Part shown: piece after piece, positions 34,563-45,298 of the stretch
Numbering within the stretch: position 1 is the first letter of the stretch
Layout: each line of letters starts with the position of its first letter
NCBI GenBank assembly: GCA_947579605.1
Contig: OX388310.1
Span: 3,100,001 to 3,164,000 of the forward strand
Origin: Athripsodes cinereus
Taxonomy: Eukaryota > Arthropoda > Insecta > Trichoptera > Leptoceridae
DNA length: 64,000 nt
Direction: 5' to 3'
Translations under genes and position numbers: made by a program
Notes under the pieces: model-generated
What the model was told of the DNA's origin: nothing
The model's database searches: none
What the model saw: the letters and a program-made list of their open reading frames with translations, nothing else

Positions 34563-35195
34563 ATGATTATCTACTTAGCCAAGCATAACTAATGGTATAT
34601 CAGAAGTTATTCTGTGATTTTGAGTATAGATTTAATAAGAAATCGACGATAAATAATTCAACACAAAGAAGTACAAGATCTGCACTATCCTTGTCAATGT
34701 GGGATGACATAATTCTTCGAGATTTCTCCAACGTAATAAGAAAAAACTTTTCCAGATAAAAGAAGACAGGTATTCCGATATTCAAGGGATGCTTTGAATA
34801 AATTATGAAAAATATTGGACAAACACTGTATGTATTAATGAATACAGAATGAACCATATTTATTTGCAAATTGACCGTTCTAGTTTTGGATGAAATAAAA
34901 TAAAAGTTATAAACAGTGGTTCGTAAAATATCTTGTATGAAATATTTAATATTTATTTATTAACAATGTATACAGCCAAAAGCTTTAACTGTACAATAAC
35001 TTAAAAAAAACCCTTTGGAACAAACACAATCAACATATAAGAGACAAGGAATATAACAAAATGACAATAGAAGCTACTAAATATTCTCAACAGAAAGCAT
35101 GCACTTTTGAATAAACCCGCTCACGGCACATTTCCTCATGGTGTACTACGAATCTTTGAAGATATGAACTTCACAGTAATAAATTATTATTCCCT
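34563..35195. other. AT-rich spacer, nothing recognised
   Basis: No ORF with support and no repeat terminus was seen. Confidence 0.45.
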
Positions 35196-35470
35196 ATTAC
35201 TAATACCATATCCCATATCCATACCATATCCCGTGGAGCACCCGGTAAAGAATTGGTCTCCCACTCTTCTGCGTAAGTTTTCGAGTGTCCTGTAAAAGGC
35301 AGGTGTTCGAAAAAATTAAGACATTTTACATCTTAAATTCAGCAATGAGGTTTGCCACCCATCCTGAATGTCTTGATTTTATATTGGCACGGAGAGGAAA
35401 GTTTGCATGTTTCTTATATGCAGCTGATCTACTGGCTATACCCCACTTGTGGGATATGCCGTGATGGTAT
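35196..35470 (+). repeat. SINE-like element, good copy (plus)
   Basis: It carries GTGGAGCACCCGGTAAAG near its start, GTTTTCGAGTGTCCTG, TTTGCCACCCATCCTGAATG, and the 3' end CCCCACTTGTGGGATATGCC with GTGATGGTATAA. It is the reverse-oriented twin of 23678-23920. The 62-codon frame at its start is incidental. Confidence 0.75.
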
Positions 35471-35530
35471 AAAATAATAATAATTCCATCAATTTAGACT
35501 AGAATGTTATCCAACTAGAATGTTTTAGGT

Positions 35531-35622
35531 AATTTGAAACAAGTGTTTCTTTCTAACATAAATATTATTGATCACGAGAGAGACGTCTTTTGACTTATCA
35601 GGTCATTATTAATAGATTTAAT
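35531..35622 (+). repeat. Half copy of the 950-1108 foldback element
   Basis: AATTTGAAACAAGTGTTTCT then, after a variable piece, GAGAGACGTCTTTTGACTTA and GGTCATTATTAATAGATTT match 960-1048. No right arm follows. Confidence 0.6.
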
Positions 35623-36149
35623 GTTTTACTAATTAATTTATGATACAAACAAGACGAATCGAATGTTTATTACAGCAGTGAATTGACTGGCTACTCTTAT
35701 TCACCTAAAATGCAAGATTTTGTAAATGTAGATGTCAGACAATCTTTAAAAAATTCCGAAATTTTCTCATCAAAATTGTTATGTAATATGATGTCTCTTA
35801 TTGTTCGTAATTTTTCGCCAGAAGCACTAACAAGAAAATAGAATTTTAAGTTCACTGACAAAATATAATCTGATTTTAATAACAAATTCCGAGAAAACGA
35901 ACTCTTTGTTAAAGCCATAGATATATTTTGATATTCAATATGAATGAAATCTGAAGCCATCAAAATGTTATTTGCTAGGATGGAAAATAAACCTTACTTG
36001 ATATTTAGGAAATTCTCCTTTTTATATATATTTTTTTTGATTTGTACAATATTCGATATAACGAGAACGGAAAAAAATATATCTTGTATAAATTACAATT
36101 AAAAATTTGTTGTTCTCATGGTAAATTAATCAAATAGATCAATCTAGAG
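35623..36149. other. AT-rich spacer, nothing recognised
   Basis: The minus frame at 35697-35963 has no supporting signals. Confidence 0.4.
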
Positions 36150-36252
36150 TGAAGTATGTTGCGAAAATCTTCCGACTGGCAAAAGACAGCGAGACCTTTG
36201 CAGCAAGAGTTATCGCTGACGTTGTGGAAACCAGACGCAATATAGACCATTA
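36150..36252 (+). pseudogene. LINE C-terminal remnant (AKDSETF...VIADVV)
   Basis: It reads FRLAKDSETFAARVIADVVE in one frame, the end motif of the polyprotein also seen at 63773-63989 (LFRAAQDSE...RVIANV). Only about 100 bp remain. Confidence 0.5.
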
Positions 36253-36599
36253 AAGGTCACGTGGTCTTGTCTATGGATTTGCTTTTGCTTGGGGGGCAAA
36301 CAGTCAGATTGCGCAAATCATCCTTGTAGGATGTTATGCCATAAGAGAAAAAAAAAGAAAATCAGACGACAAAATAATAACAAAATCGACACTGACAGTT
36401 TTTTTTGATTATTAGGTATTCTTTAGGCGTTCCACCTAATATTACACCGTAATCGTCTGTTGTGTTGGGATGCCTGATGCCCCTCAATGATTTTTCTGTG
36501 ACGTCATATTTTAATGGTCTATAAAGATAAAAATAATAACACTTAGAATCTGAGACATGTTCTGCGTGAGGAAAAATACCACCTTCTGTGTATGTGACA

Positions 36600-36745
36600 A
36601 CTGATATTGAAGGGGAAAATTGAGGGACGCCGATGACCGGCGTCCAAAGTGTAGAGGTGCTATTTTGAGCAGCGCAGGACAGAGACATATTCACCGAGAT
36701 AATCGCCAACGTTATGGGGACCCGATAGTGCACTTGAAGAAGAAG
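36600..36745 (+). pseudogene. LINE C-terminal remnant ending in GAA repeats
   Basis: AAQDRDIFTEIIANVMGTR plus stop (36678-36735) is the same polyprotein end, followed by GAAGAAGAAGAAT as a tail. The longer minus-strand frame over it (36362-36847) is a shadow. Confidence 0.6.
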
Positions 36746-37645
36746 AATGCAGACTATAATTATATTTAAACGAGAAAAGTTAGATATATTTTTTCGGAAA
36801 GGTAAAATCTCTATAGAATTTCTGCAGAGTTTGATATATAAATACAATATATGGGGAAAAAGTTAACTAGCTTTTAATTGGACTTTTAGCTTCAAAAATC
36901 AACTAATAAAATACTTCTATTCTTCCTTTACACATTCAATATGGATTTGAACAATAATATAAATGCAAAACAACCTGCGGAAGGATTTACTAACGAATCT
37001 GATTAATTAAAACAGCAGCCAACAACGTACAAAACACAAAATGCTGCAATTTTAACCACGAAAGTTTGTGAAGTTTTAATTAATTAAATAATTTAATAAA
37101 CAAACTAAGGGATCGTAAAATTAAGTGCGAACTAAAGCGAAGGATTTTTTTCTGTTGAACTAGAATATCGCCTGAAAAATCTGATAATTTTTAATGGAAT
37201 ATTAAAATACATTATAGAAATTTTAAAAATATATAAATCTTGACCGATAACTTTTGTTAATAAGATTTTTACAAATTAATTACTTGCTTATTAAACATTT
37301 CTCCACGAACTGAAAAAACTCTTGTATAATTTTTTTATCTATCGGAATTTGTGATAAACTCAAATAGACATTTATAATTTGTCTATTAAACAAAACGTTA
37401 GGTTATAAAAACGGAACAGGTTAAAATCAAGGATCTTTGTCCAAAACTTTTTATTTCCTTTATCAGGCTGCTAATCATCTGAACTTGTGAAGATTTTTCT
37501 TTGAAAAGAGGTTAAATTAATCAATGCTTTTCGAATTTTAATCTTTTTCAACACCAGTTTTCAAGAGATTCGTAGAAAGCAAAAATTTACTTCCTATATC
37601 ACTTCTATCTTGTGAAATTATATTCTATCAATGTTATGACACTCA
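36746..37645. other. AT-rich spacer, nothing recognised
   Basis: No ORF or repeat was identified before the LINE insertion. Confidence 0.45.
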
Positions 37646-37659
37646 TTAAAATATTACAA

Positions 37660-38139
37660 GCGAGACATGGACGTGGTTGAAGAAGGACGAAAGTGGAATA
37701 AATGCAGTAGAGATGCGATCGTTGAGAAGAATGGTCGGTAAAACGCTGCGTGATAGAGTGAAGAATGAGGATATTAGAAGAATGAGCGGATGCAAGAAGA
37801 CTGTTGTGGACAGAATGCGTGTAAATAAATTGAGATGGTTTGGTCATGTGGAACGAATGAAAGAGGAAAGAATGACAAAGAGGATATACTTATCTGAAAG
37901 AAAGGGTGTGAGGAAACGCGGGCGTCCGAGAACCACGTGGCTTGATCACGTGGATCAAATTCTCAAGGACGGCCGCGTGTTGAGTAAGAGGAACCGACAT
38001 GCGTGTATGAGGAACTGTATGAATGTGGAGGAAGCGAAGGAAGTGTGTAAAGATAGATCTGTTTGGCGTTCCGTTCTCTCTGCCTACCCCACTTGGGACA
38101 CGGCGTGAGGGTATAGTATAGTATAGTATAGTAGTATAG
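37660..38139 (+). mobile_element. RTE-like LINE 3' end with 14-bp TSD and (TATAG)n tail
   Basis: A 480-bp 5'-truncated insertion flanked by the perfect duplication TTAAAATATTACAA (37646-37659 and 38140-38153). The C-terminal frame runs unbroken to the stop at 38106-38108. Its motifs include LRRMVGKTLRDRVKNED, KLRWFGHVERMKEERM, GVRKRGRPRTTWLDHVD and VWRSVLSAYPTWDTA. After the stop come GGGTATAG and further TATAG units (38109-38139). It is the youngest of three copies and defines the family's end. It carries no catalytic residues, so it is not functional alone. Confidence 0.9.
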
Positions 38140-38214
38140 TTAAAATATTACAAAAATACTGTGGAATTTCCAGTAAAAAAATAAGCTTACTCCAATGCTT
38201 TTCCCTGACAAAAA

Positions 38215-38412
38215 ACAGGCTTTCCGCTTTTTTCTGTAAATTTCAAGTGTCTTGTAAAGACATGTATGTAATCGTTAACATTACGTTTTAAGATATGTAA
38301 CATATTTAGTTCAGCGATGAGGTCTGCCACCCATCTTGAATTTTCTTATTTTCTTGGTACAAAAAGGATGACTTGATAGAGTATAACAAGCCATCAATAC
38401 GCTGGCTACCTC
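38215..38412 (+). repeat. Decayed SINE-like family copy (plus)
   Basis: CAAGTGTCTTGTAAAGAC, TTCAGCGATGAGGTCTGCC, ACCCATCTTGAATTTTCTT and GCTGGCTACC follow the family order with a degraded 3' end. Confidence 0.55.
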
Positions 38413-39170
38413 AGTAGATGCAAAAATTGTCTACTTTAATATATATAGGTACTTGAAATATATATTAGGTAAAAGTTTACAGCTTCAAAATGCAACAAAT
38501 TTAGTTTTAAACCCCTCTCTTGCAATAAAGTTTGAAGGATTTAATTTATAGTATTATGTATGTGAAAACTTATAGTTTGCGGTTGCACTAATTCGAGTGC
38601 ACACTCAAAACGATAAATTTTCAGGGAATTAAGTGCATAACTAGGTACCTACCTAATTCATACTAATTTGTAGCAAAGTATCTCTTTTTGACGATTATTT
38701 AATGTGGTCTATCAATTCAACAGCAGAATGTTTTTATTGTATGCCTAATGGATATGATAAATGTCATTCTATATATTATATTGTAGCGTACTATATTTTA
38801 TCAAATACTGTTTGATTGGAAGGAAGGTTTCATAGTGGTGAAAGGTGATATAATTGTGTTTGTTTTTTCTTTTGTTTTTTATTCCTTTTTTCTTGTGTAT
38901 GCTGTTCAAATTAATTATTTTAGTGCAATTTCACTTTATCATACGTATGTAAGGTTATATGTATGATTGTTAAAATTGAATTGTTAAGTTTTGTTAGTGG
39001 CACAAATCATTCGTACCGGGTAGAATGCCTATGAATAATAATAATAATAATAGTATCTATTCAACAGCATGCTAACCGGTTTTAAAATATAATTCCTTAT
39101 TAAATACAACCCGTATTTAATAAGGAATTTAAAATATAATTCCTTATTAAATACAAATATTATTATTATA
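38413..39170. other. AT-rich spacer with a local direct/inverted repeat
   Basis: ATTCCTTATTAAATACAA occurs at about 39091 and 39138 and in inverse between them (about 39110), making a small nested palindrome next to the LINE copy at 39171. No gene was seen. Confidence 0.45.
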
Positions 39171-39632
39171 AAAAAATACACATAATATACAAACAACCGT
39201 CGCAGAAAAAAATACGAAAATATACAGAACTAGCAGGAGAAATAAAAAATATTTGGCATTCTAGGTCCGTTTATATAATACCTTTAGTCATGTCAGCTAC
39301 GGGGGTAACTCCGAAATCTTTAATAAACAATTTACAAAAATTAGATTTACCGATAAATTTGTAGGTACATTAAAATTCAAAAATCTATTATAATAAACAC
39401 TTGTCATATTGTAAAAAAAGTTTTTGAATACAGATATTTCAGGCACAATGCTGGTATTTTGAACCCGCGTTCTGAGCCTAATCCTTTGATATCCTGTATA
39501 TCCAGATATACACTATCCAGATAGGTGAATTTTTTCCGGCTGTTAAGTTTTTGTGTGACCATGACTGATCATATAGAGACTTATCTGGTTGTATAATGCC
39601 GAGAAGTGTAGATGGCAATTCTGCCGCCGCGT
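39171..39632 (+). pseudogene. Second copy of the 24.3-kb LINE 3' end, broken
   Basis: It matches 24284-24725 over its full length, with the same start (AATACACATAATATACAAAC) and the same end (CTGCCGCCGCG). An extra A near 39208, and an insertion giving TAG near 39362, break the frame. Confidence 0.7.
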
Positions 39633-40021
39633 AAAAATTCATTAGTTTAAACTTTTACATTTTTGTTTTATTTATTTGAATTTATTTATTTATTATTATT
39701 TAAGATAAGTTAGGTAGGTATCCAATTCTCTTAATTTGTTTTTTTTTTTTATATTAAGACTTGGGGTTGACTCGAAGACTTTCCTCAGTAACAGGTCGCC
39801 CTTTGGTTCATATTATTTTAATTATCATGTTGTGTGTATTTGTTGTATATTTATTTAAAATTTGACCAATAAAGATTTATTTATTTATTTATTCATCTTC
39901 TTCAAATGGGATAGCAACTAGACTAATTCTATATTATCATAAACGTGTAGGTCTCCTCTACATGCTGCCACTGTAATAGCTACTGCCTATCATTTCAATA
40001 TTTTGTATTGTTACGTTTACT
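39633..40021. other. AT-rich flank of the I-type element
   Basis: It has simple TTTATTTATTTA runs at about 39873-39891 and no gene. Confidence 0.45.
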
Positions 40022-40033
40022 CCGTTGAATAAT
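40022..40033. repeat. Target-site duplication of the I-type element (left)
   Basis: CCGTTGAATAAT, repeated at 45527-45538. Confidence 0.9.
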
Positions 40034-40329
40034 TCTATTCTATTCTATTTTTCTCAAGGCCATCCACTCGTTTGCGAGTGATTTAGGCCAATATGGAACA
40101 ACGGGTTTTTAACAATGATATTTGTATTAAAAAACAAAAAAAAAAAAAAACAAAAAACAATAATGAGGTGTTTCACAGCAAAATGAACCTTAATACAAAG
40201 ACGGGGCAGTAAATAATAATGACAATACTTCATTCGATGCATCGCACAGCTGTTGTTTACACCAACACACAGCTACCTATTATAACTAATTATACCTATT
40301 CCAATTCAATAACAAGGTGACTCGAAAAG
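40034..40329 (-). other. 3' UTR and AATAG tail of the I-type element
   Basis: It lies between the ORF2 stop and the left duplication. In element sense it ends with about three AATAG units. An A/T-rich run with a poly-A stretch on plus lies at 40130-40160. Confidence 0.8.
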
Positions 40330-43300
40330 TTAAATATTTTTATTATTTACTTTGAGGAATTTTGTCATACATTTATACACCTCTATTGAGTTCAATGATA
40401 GTAAAAATTGCACATTGAGGGGGTATGTAATGCATTCCTCCACGAGATTATCCATGAATTCTGATCTGTCATATTTGGGGCACTCGAAAAATACATGGTC
40501 CAGAGATTCCTCATTGGTACCACATTCGCACTCAGGGGAGGGGAAAACTCCAATCCTTGCTAAGTGGGTGGCAACCAAACAATGTCCGATTCGCATTCTG
40601 GAAATGAGGGAAATGTCCAATTTTGATTGTCTTTCAATTTCAAACCACGGACGACATGGAATCTTTTTTTGTATGTTTTTATAGAACATTCCGGTTGCTG
40701 ATACTTGCCAATAACTGTGCCACTCCGACCTTATGAGATTCATGATGGTGGGTAAGAAATCGTCCGTGGGTTGGGAAAATGCGTTAGGCAAGCACCCGCC
40801 TGTGCAGGCCAGTTTTGCCAGGCGGTCAACGGCTTCGTTTCCGGATATTCCAATATGAGACGGGATCCAACAGAAAACAATATCATATCCCATGCATGAG
40901 GCATAGAATGCAAGATGTCGGATTTCAAATACTATACTGTTGCTACACTTTTTCGCATTAGATTTAAGGTTTTGAAGAAGTGAAAGTGAGTCAGTGTATA
41001 TTACTGAAAATCTTATTTTTAGATGGATGATTTTTAGCAGTGCCTCTTTCATTGCTATGCATTCTGCGGTAAATATTGAAGAGAGTATGGGGATTTTGAA
41101 AATCCCTTCCAAATGAAGTGATGGAATATAAAAAGCAGAGCCACAACCTTGGGAACACTTGGATCCGTCAGTGAATATAGCCACGTGATTTGGCCATCTC
41201 TCTTCAGTAGTCGACATGAATATTTGGTTATTACTATTATGGTTTTGAGATGAATATGATTTGAAAATACCTATTGACTCCTCAATCTGAAGAGGAAAAG
41301 ATAGAGCTTTGAAAGGGGTCGTGAATAGAGGTAATTTCTCTCTGGGATATATTGGAATATCTGACATAAGTGAATGAAAACAAGAGGCAAGCAACGGTGG
41401 AACCTTTCTGTAAGTAGTTTCCTCACCGCAGACCTTATTGGCCAAAGCACTTAAACTCAGAATAAGTGGGTTATCCACGTATTCGATTCTCTTCATAATG
41501 AACTTACATGCCAGGAATTTTCGTCGTAGGAATAATGGCATCTCGCCCACTTCTACCTGCAGAGAGACTATTGGAGACGATCTCATTGCCCCCAATATAA
41601 GGCGCAAACACTGTGACTGAATCTTATCTAATTTGTAAGCTTGATATTTTGGTAAAGGATCCAAAAGATAGCTGCCATAGTCCAAATGACTTCGAATCAG
41701 AGAGGAGTATAACATCTTCAGCGTTGAGGGGTGTGCGCCCCACCAAACCCGCGAAACCGCACGAAGAATATTCAAGTTTTTTTCACATTTGCTCACAATA
41801 AGGTCTATGTGGATGTTCCATGACAACTTTCTCTGTAAATTCATCCCCAAGAATTTAACAGAATCCACACTAGGAATCTGAGTTCCCTCAAACAAAACAT
41901 CAACGTTGGGAGGATTTCGTTTTTTGGAGAAAACAACTACCTTACTTTTATCCGGAGCGAGATTAAGACTATTGTCAAAAAGCCATGTGCTCAAGCCCTT
42001 CATTACCTGACTCAACTGATCAGCTCCGACTTTAATATCTTTATGATGCACATATATAACCAAGTCATCGGCATATTGCAATAATTTACAATCATTTGGG
42101 AGGAGGTCATGAATGTCATATGAATATATATTAAACAATAAAGGGCTCAGCACTGAACCCTGGGGCAAGCCTTTGAAGACCGTTCTACGTACCTGACCGT
42201 CTGGAGTGTCGATCACAATCTCTCTTTGAGTTAGCATGTCGAATATCAAGCTTGTAAGAGAATTTGGGACTCCTATATTGCTCAATTTTCGTTTTAAAGT
42301 ATTAATATCGACATTATCATAGGCGCTGGATATATCTGCAAAGCACGCAACTGTGCTCTTCTGTTCCAATTGAGCAAGCTGAATATCAGTCACCAAGATA
42401 CTTACGTTGTCGAGACAAGATTTTTCTTTCCTAAATCCGAGTTGATGAGGGGGGAGGAGACATCTATTTTCCACAAACCACTCCAGACGCACCTTAACCA
42501 TGAGCTCAAGGATTTTGAGCAAACAACATGACAATGCTATGGGTCTATATGAAGATGCTAGAGAAGGGTTCTTGCCATTTTTCAAAATAGGGACGACCAA
42601 TTGTTTTTTCCATGCCAGAGGAATTATCGATAAATTAAGGGCCAAATTGTAGATGGATAAAATTGTGGATAAAACTGGGGCAGGACAGTGTTTTATCATG
42701 GAGTAGTTAATAAAATCCACTCCAGGGGCAGAGTCAGAGATGCAACTTTTTACCGCTGATAGAAGTTCATTGAATGTAAATTTTTCTGCCAACCAACTTG
42801 CCGTTGGATCCTCTGTATGTAATGAAAGAGACTCTATTTGGTTAGCAACAAAAGGTGGAGCAAGTCGATCCAGGAAATCTTCTATGCATTCCCCTATTTG
42901 GGACGATTTATTTGGCTGAGAGAATGAGCCCCTAAATCGGCGAATCATGCTCCAAACCTCCGAGGCAGCAGTTTCTGGTGACAATGAGGAACAAAAATTT
43001 CGCCATCCCTGTCTCTTTTTACGTTGCAAGATTCGCTTTGCCAAAGCTTGCAATCTCTTAACCTCCAAGTAATTTCCAAGCGACATATCCTTTCTATACT
43101 TTCGCATTGCGTTTTTTCGATCTTGCACTGCGGCACTACACTCTGGGTCCCACCATGGGGGAGACTCTTTTAGATTGCGATATGATAATGCACGCGGGAT
43201 TGACGAATTAGCCGCAGATATTATATGTTCGGTTAAGGTTGATGTCATAGTATCAATATCCGAAGGAACTTGTTCACGCAGAAAAGATGCCTCAAGAGAG

Positions 43301-44049
43301 GTTTTAAAGCTGTCCCAATCAGCCCGCCCAGTGTTAAAACAATTTCGACGATTTTTCTTAATATTAATATTAAACTTAACGTTTACTGCTACTTTAATTG
43401 GGAAATGATCACTGGAGTAAGGATCTTCCAGAACATGCCATACTGTAGATGGAGCTAGGTCAGCAGTGCAAATGGTGAGATCCACGGCACTAGAATTTTG
43501 TGTGGGAGGAGAAAAGCGAGTAGGGGATCCGTCGTTGAGGATACAAAGCGTATTACTATCTATAAAATCAAGAATAGCTTTCCCACACGAATCTGTGGAG
43601 TGGCAACCCCATGAAGTGGAATGTGCATTAAAGTCTCCCAAGAGTATAAAAGATTTTGAGATTTTGTGAAGCAAATGATTGAAATATGTAAGGTCAAATG
43701 GAGTCTTAGGGGGTAGATAAACAGAGACAAAAGATGTTCCAGAAATGTCCACAGCAACAATTTGGAAATCTGCACGTTTGGGCAATGGGATTCGGATATA
43801 GGGGATATCAGACTTTATAAACAAAGCTGCACCCCCTTTTCCATCCAAACGATCATCACGAACAGACATGTATCCGGGCAGATTAAAAAGGGACTCTGGA
43901 TGTAACCATGTTTCAGAAATGGCTGCGACGGAAATGTCAAATTTTTTTATGAGTGATATTGCTTCGCTTCTATTTGAAACGATACTTCGGCTGTTCCATT
44001 GGATAATATTGAGCTTTGAAAAACTAGCTTTTGTCTTGTTGGTCACCAT
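40330..44049 (-). CDS. I-type ORF2: endonuclease, reverse transcriptase, RNase H
   Basis: 1239 intact codons that nick target DNA and copy the element RNA into it. Residues about 12-230 form an apurinic-type endonuclease: IIQWNSRSI, ISETWLHP, LLGDFNAHSTSWG (about 137) and SSDHFPI (about 215). The RT follows with SYRPIALS, CFADISSAYDN (motif A), GLPQGSVLSPLLFNIY (motif B) and YADDLVIYV (motif C, about 661). RNase H begins with IFTDGSK (about 960), then TAECIAMKEAL, IYTDSLSLL and WIPSHIGISGNEAVDRLAK, so the D-E-D-H/D residues are present. A Cys-His cluster near the C-terminus (CECG...DHVFFECP) is typical of I/R1-group ORF2. The start ATG lies inside the end of ORF1: the two ORFs overlap by 26 bases in different frames, so translation probably uses reinitiation. 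No stop or frameshift was found. Confidence 0.93.
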   Translation of the reverse strand: MVTNKTKASFSKLNIIQWNSRSIVSNRSEAISLIKKFDISVAAISETWLHPESLFNLPGYMSVRDDRLDGKGGAALFIKSDIPYIRIPLPKRADFQIVAVDISGTSFVSVYLPPKTPFDLTYFNHLLHKISKSFILLGDFNAHSTSWGCHSTDSCGKAILDFIDSNTLCILNDGSPTRFSPPTQNSSAVDLTICTADLAPSTVWHVLEDPYSSDHFPIKVAVNVKFNINIKKNRRNCFNTGRADWDSFKTSLEASFLREQVPSDIDTMTSTLTEHIISAANSSIPRALSYRNLKESPPWWDPECSAAVQDRKNAMRKYRKDMSLGNYLEVKRLQALAKRILQRKKRQGWRNFCSSLSPETAASEVWSMIRRFRGSFSQPNKSSQIGECIEDFLDRLAPPFVANQIESLSLHTEDPTASWLAEKFTFNELLSAVKSCISDSAPGVDFINYSMIKHCPAPVLSTILSIYNLALNLSIIPLAWKKQLVVPILKNGKNPSLASSYRPIALSCCLLKILELMVKVRLEWFVENRCLLPPHQLGFRKEKSCLDNVSILVTDIQLAQLEQKSTVACFADISSAYDNVDINTLKRKLSNIGVPNSLTSLIFDMLTQREIVIDTPDGQVRRTVFKGLPQGSVLSPLLFNIYSYDIHDLLPNDCKLLQYADDLVIYVHHKDIKVGADQLSQVMKGLSTWLFDNSLNLAPDKSKVVVFSKKRNPPNVDVLFEGTQIPSVDSVKFLGMNLQRKLSWNIHIDLIVSKCEKNLNILRAVSRVWWGAHPSTLKMLYSSLIRSHLDYGSYLLDPLPKYQAYKLDKIQSQCLRLILGAMRSSPIVSLQVEVGEMPLFLRRKFLACKFIMKRIEYVDNPLILSLSALANKVCGEETTYRKVPPLLASCFHSLMSDIPIYPREKLPLFTTPFKALSFPLQIEESIGIFKSYSSQNHNSNNQIFMSTTEERWPNHVAIFTDGSKCSQGCGSAFYIPSLHLEGIFKIPILSSIFTAECIAMKEALLKIIHLKIRFSVIYTDSLSLLQNLKSNAKKCSNSIVFEIRHLAFYASCMGYDIVFCWIPSHIGISGNEAVDRLAKLACTGGCLPNAFSQPTDDFLPTIMNLIRSEWHSYWQVSATGMFYKNIQKKIPCRPWFEIERQSKLDISLISRMRIGHCLVATHLARIGVFPSPECECGTNEESLDHVFFECPKYDRSEFMDNLVEECITYPLNVQFLLSLNSIEVYKCMTKFLKVNNKNI

Positions 44050-45298
44050 TATGATTTTTATGAATAGAAGTGAGTATTGAAGGAAGAGAGGCAGCGATGG
44101 ACGGTAAAGAATTGGGTTGTGACATTAGTTGAAAGAATAATTGCATAAAACAATTCAAAATAGTTTGGAGGTCAGAAGTTGAGGGTTTTGGATTGTCTGG
44201 GGTGGAATTGCCATTTAAGGCACATCCGTCTACAGGATTCGAAGCTTGGCCATTTTTGTAGAATAGGAGGTTTTCGTGTTCAGTGTTAATTGGTTTGTTG
44301 TGAATGGGTGGGTAGTGATTTTTCGTTGTTTTTGAAATTTTAGTGACAGTAGATGATTGAGTAGGGGAAGATTGAGGAGCAGATGCAACTTTTTCTGCAA
44401 AACTGGATATTGCAGGAAGATGACGAGTAGATGCTTCTTTGTAGGAAATATTGTCCATAGCCATTGAGTGCTTAATATTTTTTTGGCGGGTGAGTTCTGG
44501 GCAGGATAGACTAGATGCATTATGTGAACCATTGCAATTGACACATTTAGCCAACGTAGAAGTGCATTCCTCTCCGAAATGGGCTTCTCCACATTTGAAA
44601 CAACGAGGATTTGATCTACATTGTGTCTTTTGGTGACCAAATCGGCAGCACCCAAAACACAAGACGGTTGGAAATACATATTGCTCTGTTTTCATTGAGA
44701 CATGATACAGGTATACGTGTGGGGGTAACTTCTGACCCTCAAAGGTCAGTACGACCGACCTTGAAGGACGCCACTCTACTGTCCCTGAAGAAGAATCCTT
44801 GAAATTAAGGCGACGCGCCTTTATTACTTTGCCATAGCCGTAAGGCACCTCCGTAGCTTCCACTATCTCTTCAATTGAGATGTCGATAGAAACACCTCTA
44901 ACTATACCCATTTTGTGGAGCTTAAAAGATGGGATGTAACACTTCAGGTTATTTGCTGACAGGAAATTAGATGTTAAGAAGTCATTTGCTGCAAGAGCCG
45001 ATTTGAATGTAAGAGAAATTTTATTTCTCGCCTCTACCTTAACTCCACCTGTCGCTATGTTTTTTATTCCCGAATTGCATAACAATTTCCCGAATGCCAT
45101 TGGATCCATATGTTTACTTGGATCCTGATTTTGTACGAATATTAAATATGGGCCAGGGGCCTCCAAACTATACAACTCCAATGGCCTTTCCGTAACACCA
45201 CTTGGAGAAAAAGGCATCTTCGAAGGGTGAACGCTCGTAAGCTCGTTAGGTGATCTTGATCTTTTTCTTAAATCAGGAGGCTCCGAAGGAGCCTCCAT
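44024..45298 (-). CDS. I-type ORF1: Gag-like RNA-binding protein
   Basis: 424 codons. The N-terminal part has KMPFSPSGVTERPLELYSL and a RAYRF-like RNA-binding fold (GPYLIFVQN ... GKVIKARRLNF). Three zinc knuckles lie at about residues 215-262: CFGCCRFGHQKTQC (C-x2-C-x4-H-x4-C), CFKCGEAHFGEEC (C-x2-C-x3-H-x4-C) and CVNCNGSHNASSLSC. A Ser/Thr/Pro-rich, low-complexity C-terminus follows and ends HNGDQQDKS. Such proteins bind element RNA and build the ribonucleoprotein that carries ORF2. The first ATG after the 228-bp leader was taken as start. The stop lies 26 bases inside ORF2. Confidence 0.9.
   Translation of the reverse strand: MEAPSEPPDLRKRSRSPNELTSVHPSKMPFSPSGVTERPLELYSLEAPGPYLIFVQNQDPSKHMDPMAFGKLLCNSGIKNIATGGVKVEARNKISLTFKSALAANDFLTSNFLSANNLKCYIPSFKLHKMGIVRGVSIDISIEEIVEATEVPYGYGKVIKARRLNFKDSSSGTVEWRPSRSVVLTFEGQKLPPHVYLYHVSMKTEQYVFPTVLCFGCCRFGHQKTQCRSNPRCFKCGEAHFGEECTSTLAKCVNCNGSHNASSLSCPELTRQKNIKHSMAMDNISYKEASTRHLPAISSFAEKVASAPQSSPTQSSTVTKISKTTKNHYPPIHNKPINTEHENLLFYKNGQASNPVDGCALNGNSTPDNPKPSTSDLQTILNCFMQLFFQLMSQPNSLPSIAASLPSILTSIHKNHNGDQQDKS

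Noticed and set aside
36362..36847. 161-codon minus-strand frame
   Set aside because: Antisense shadow over a plus-strand LINE C-terminal remnant. The Cys/Ser-rich peptide is the complement of the AAQDRD motif.
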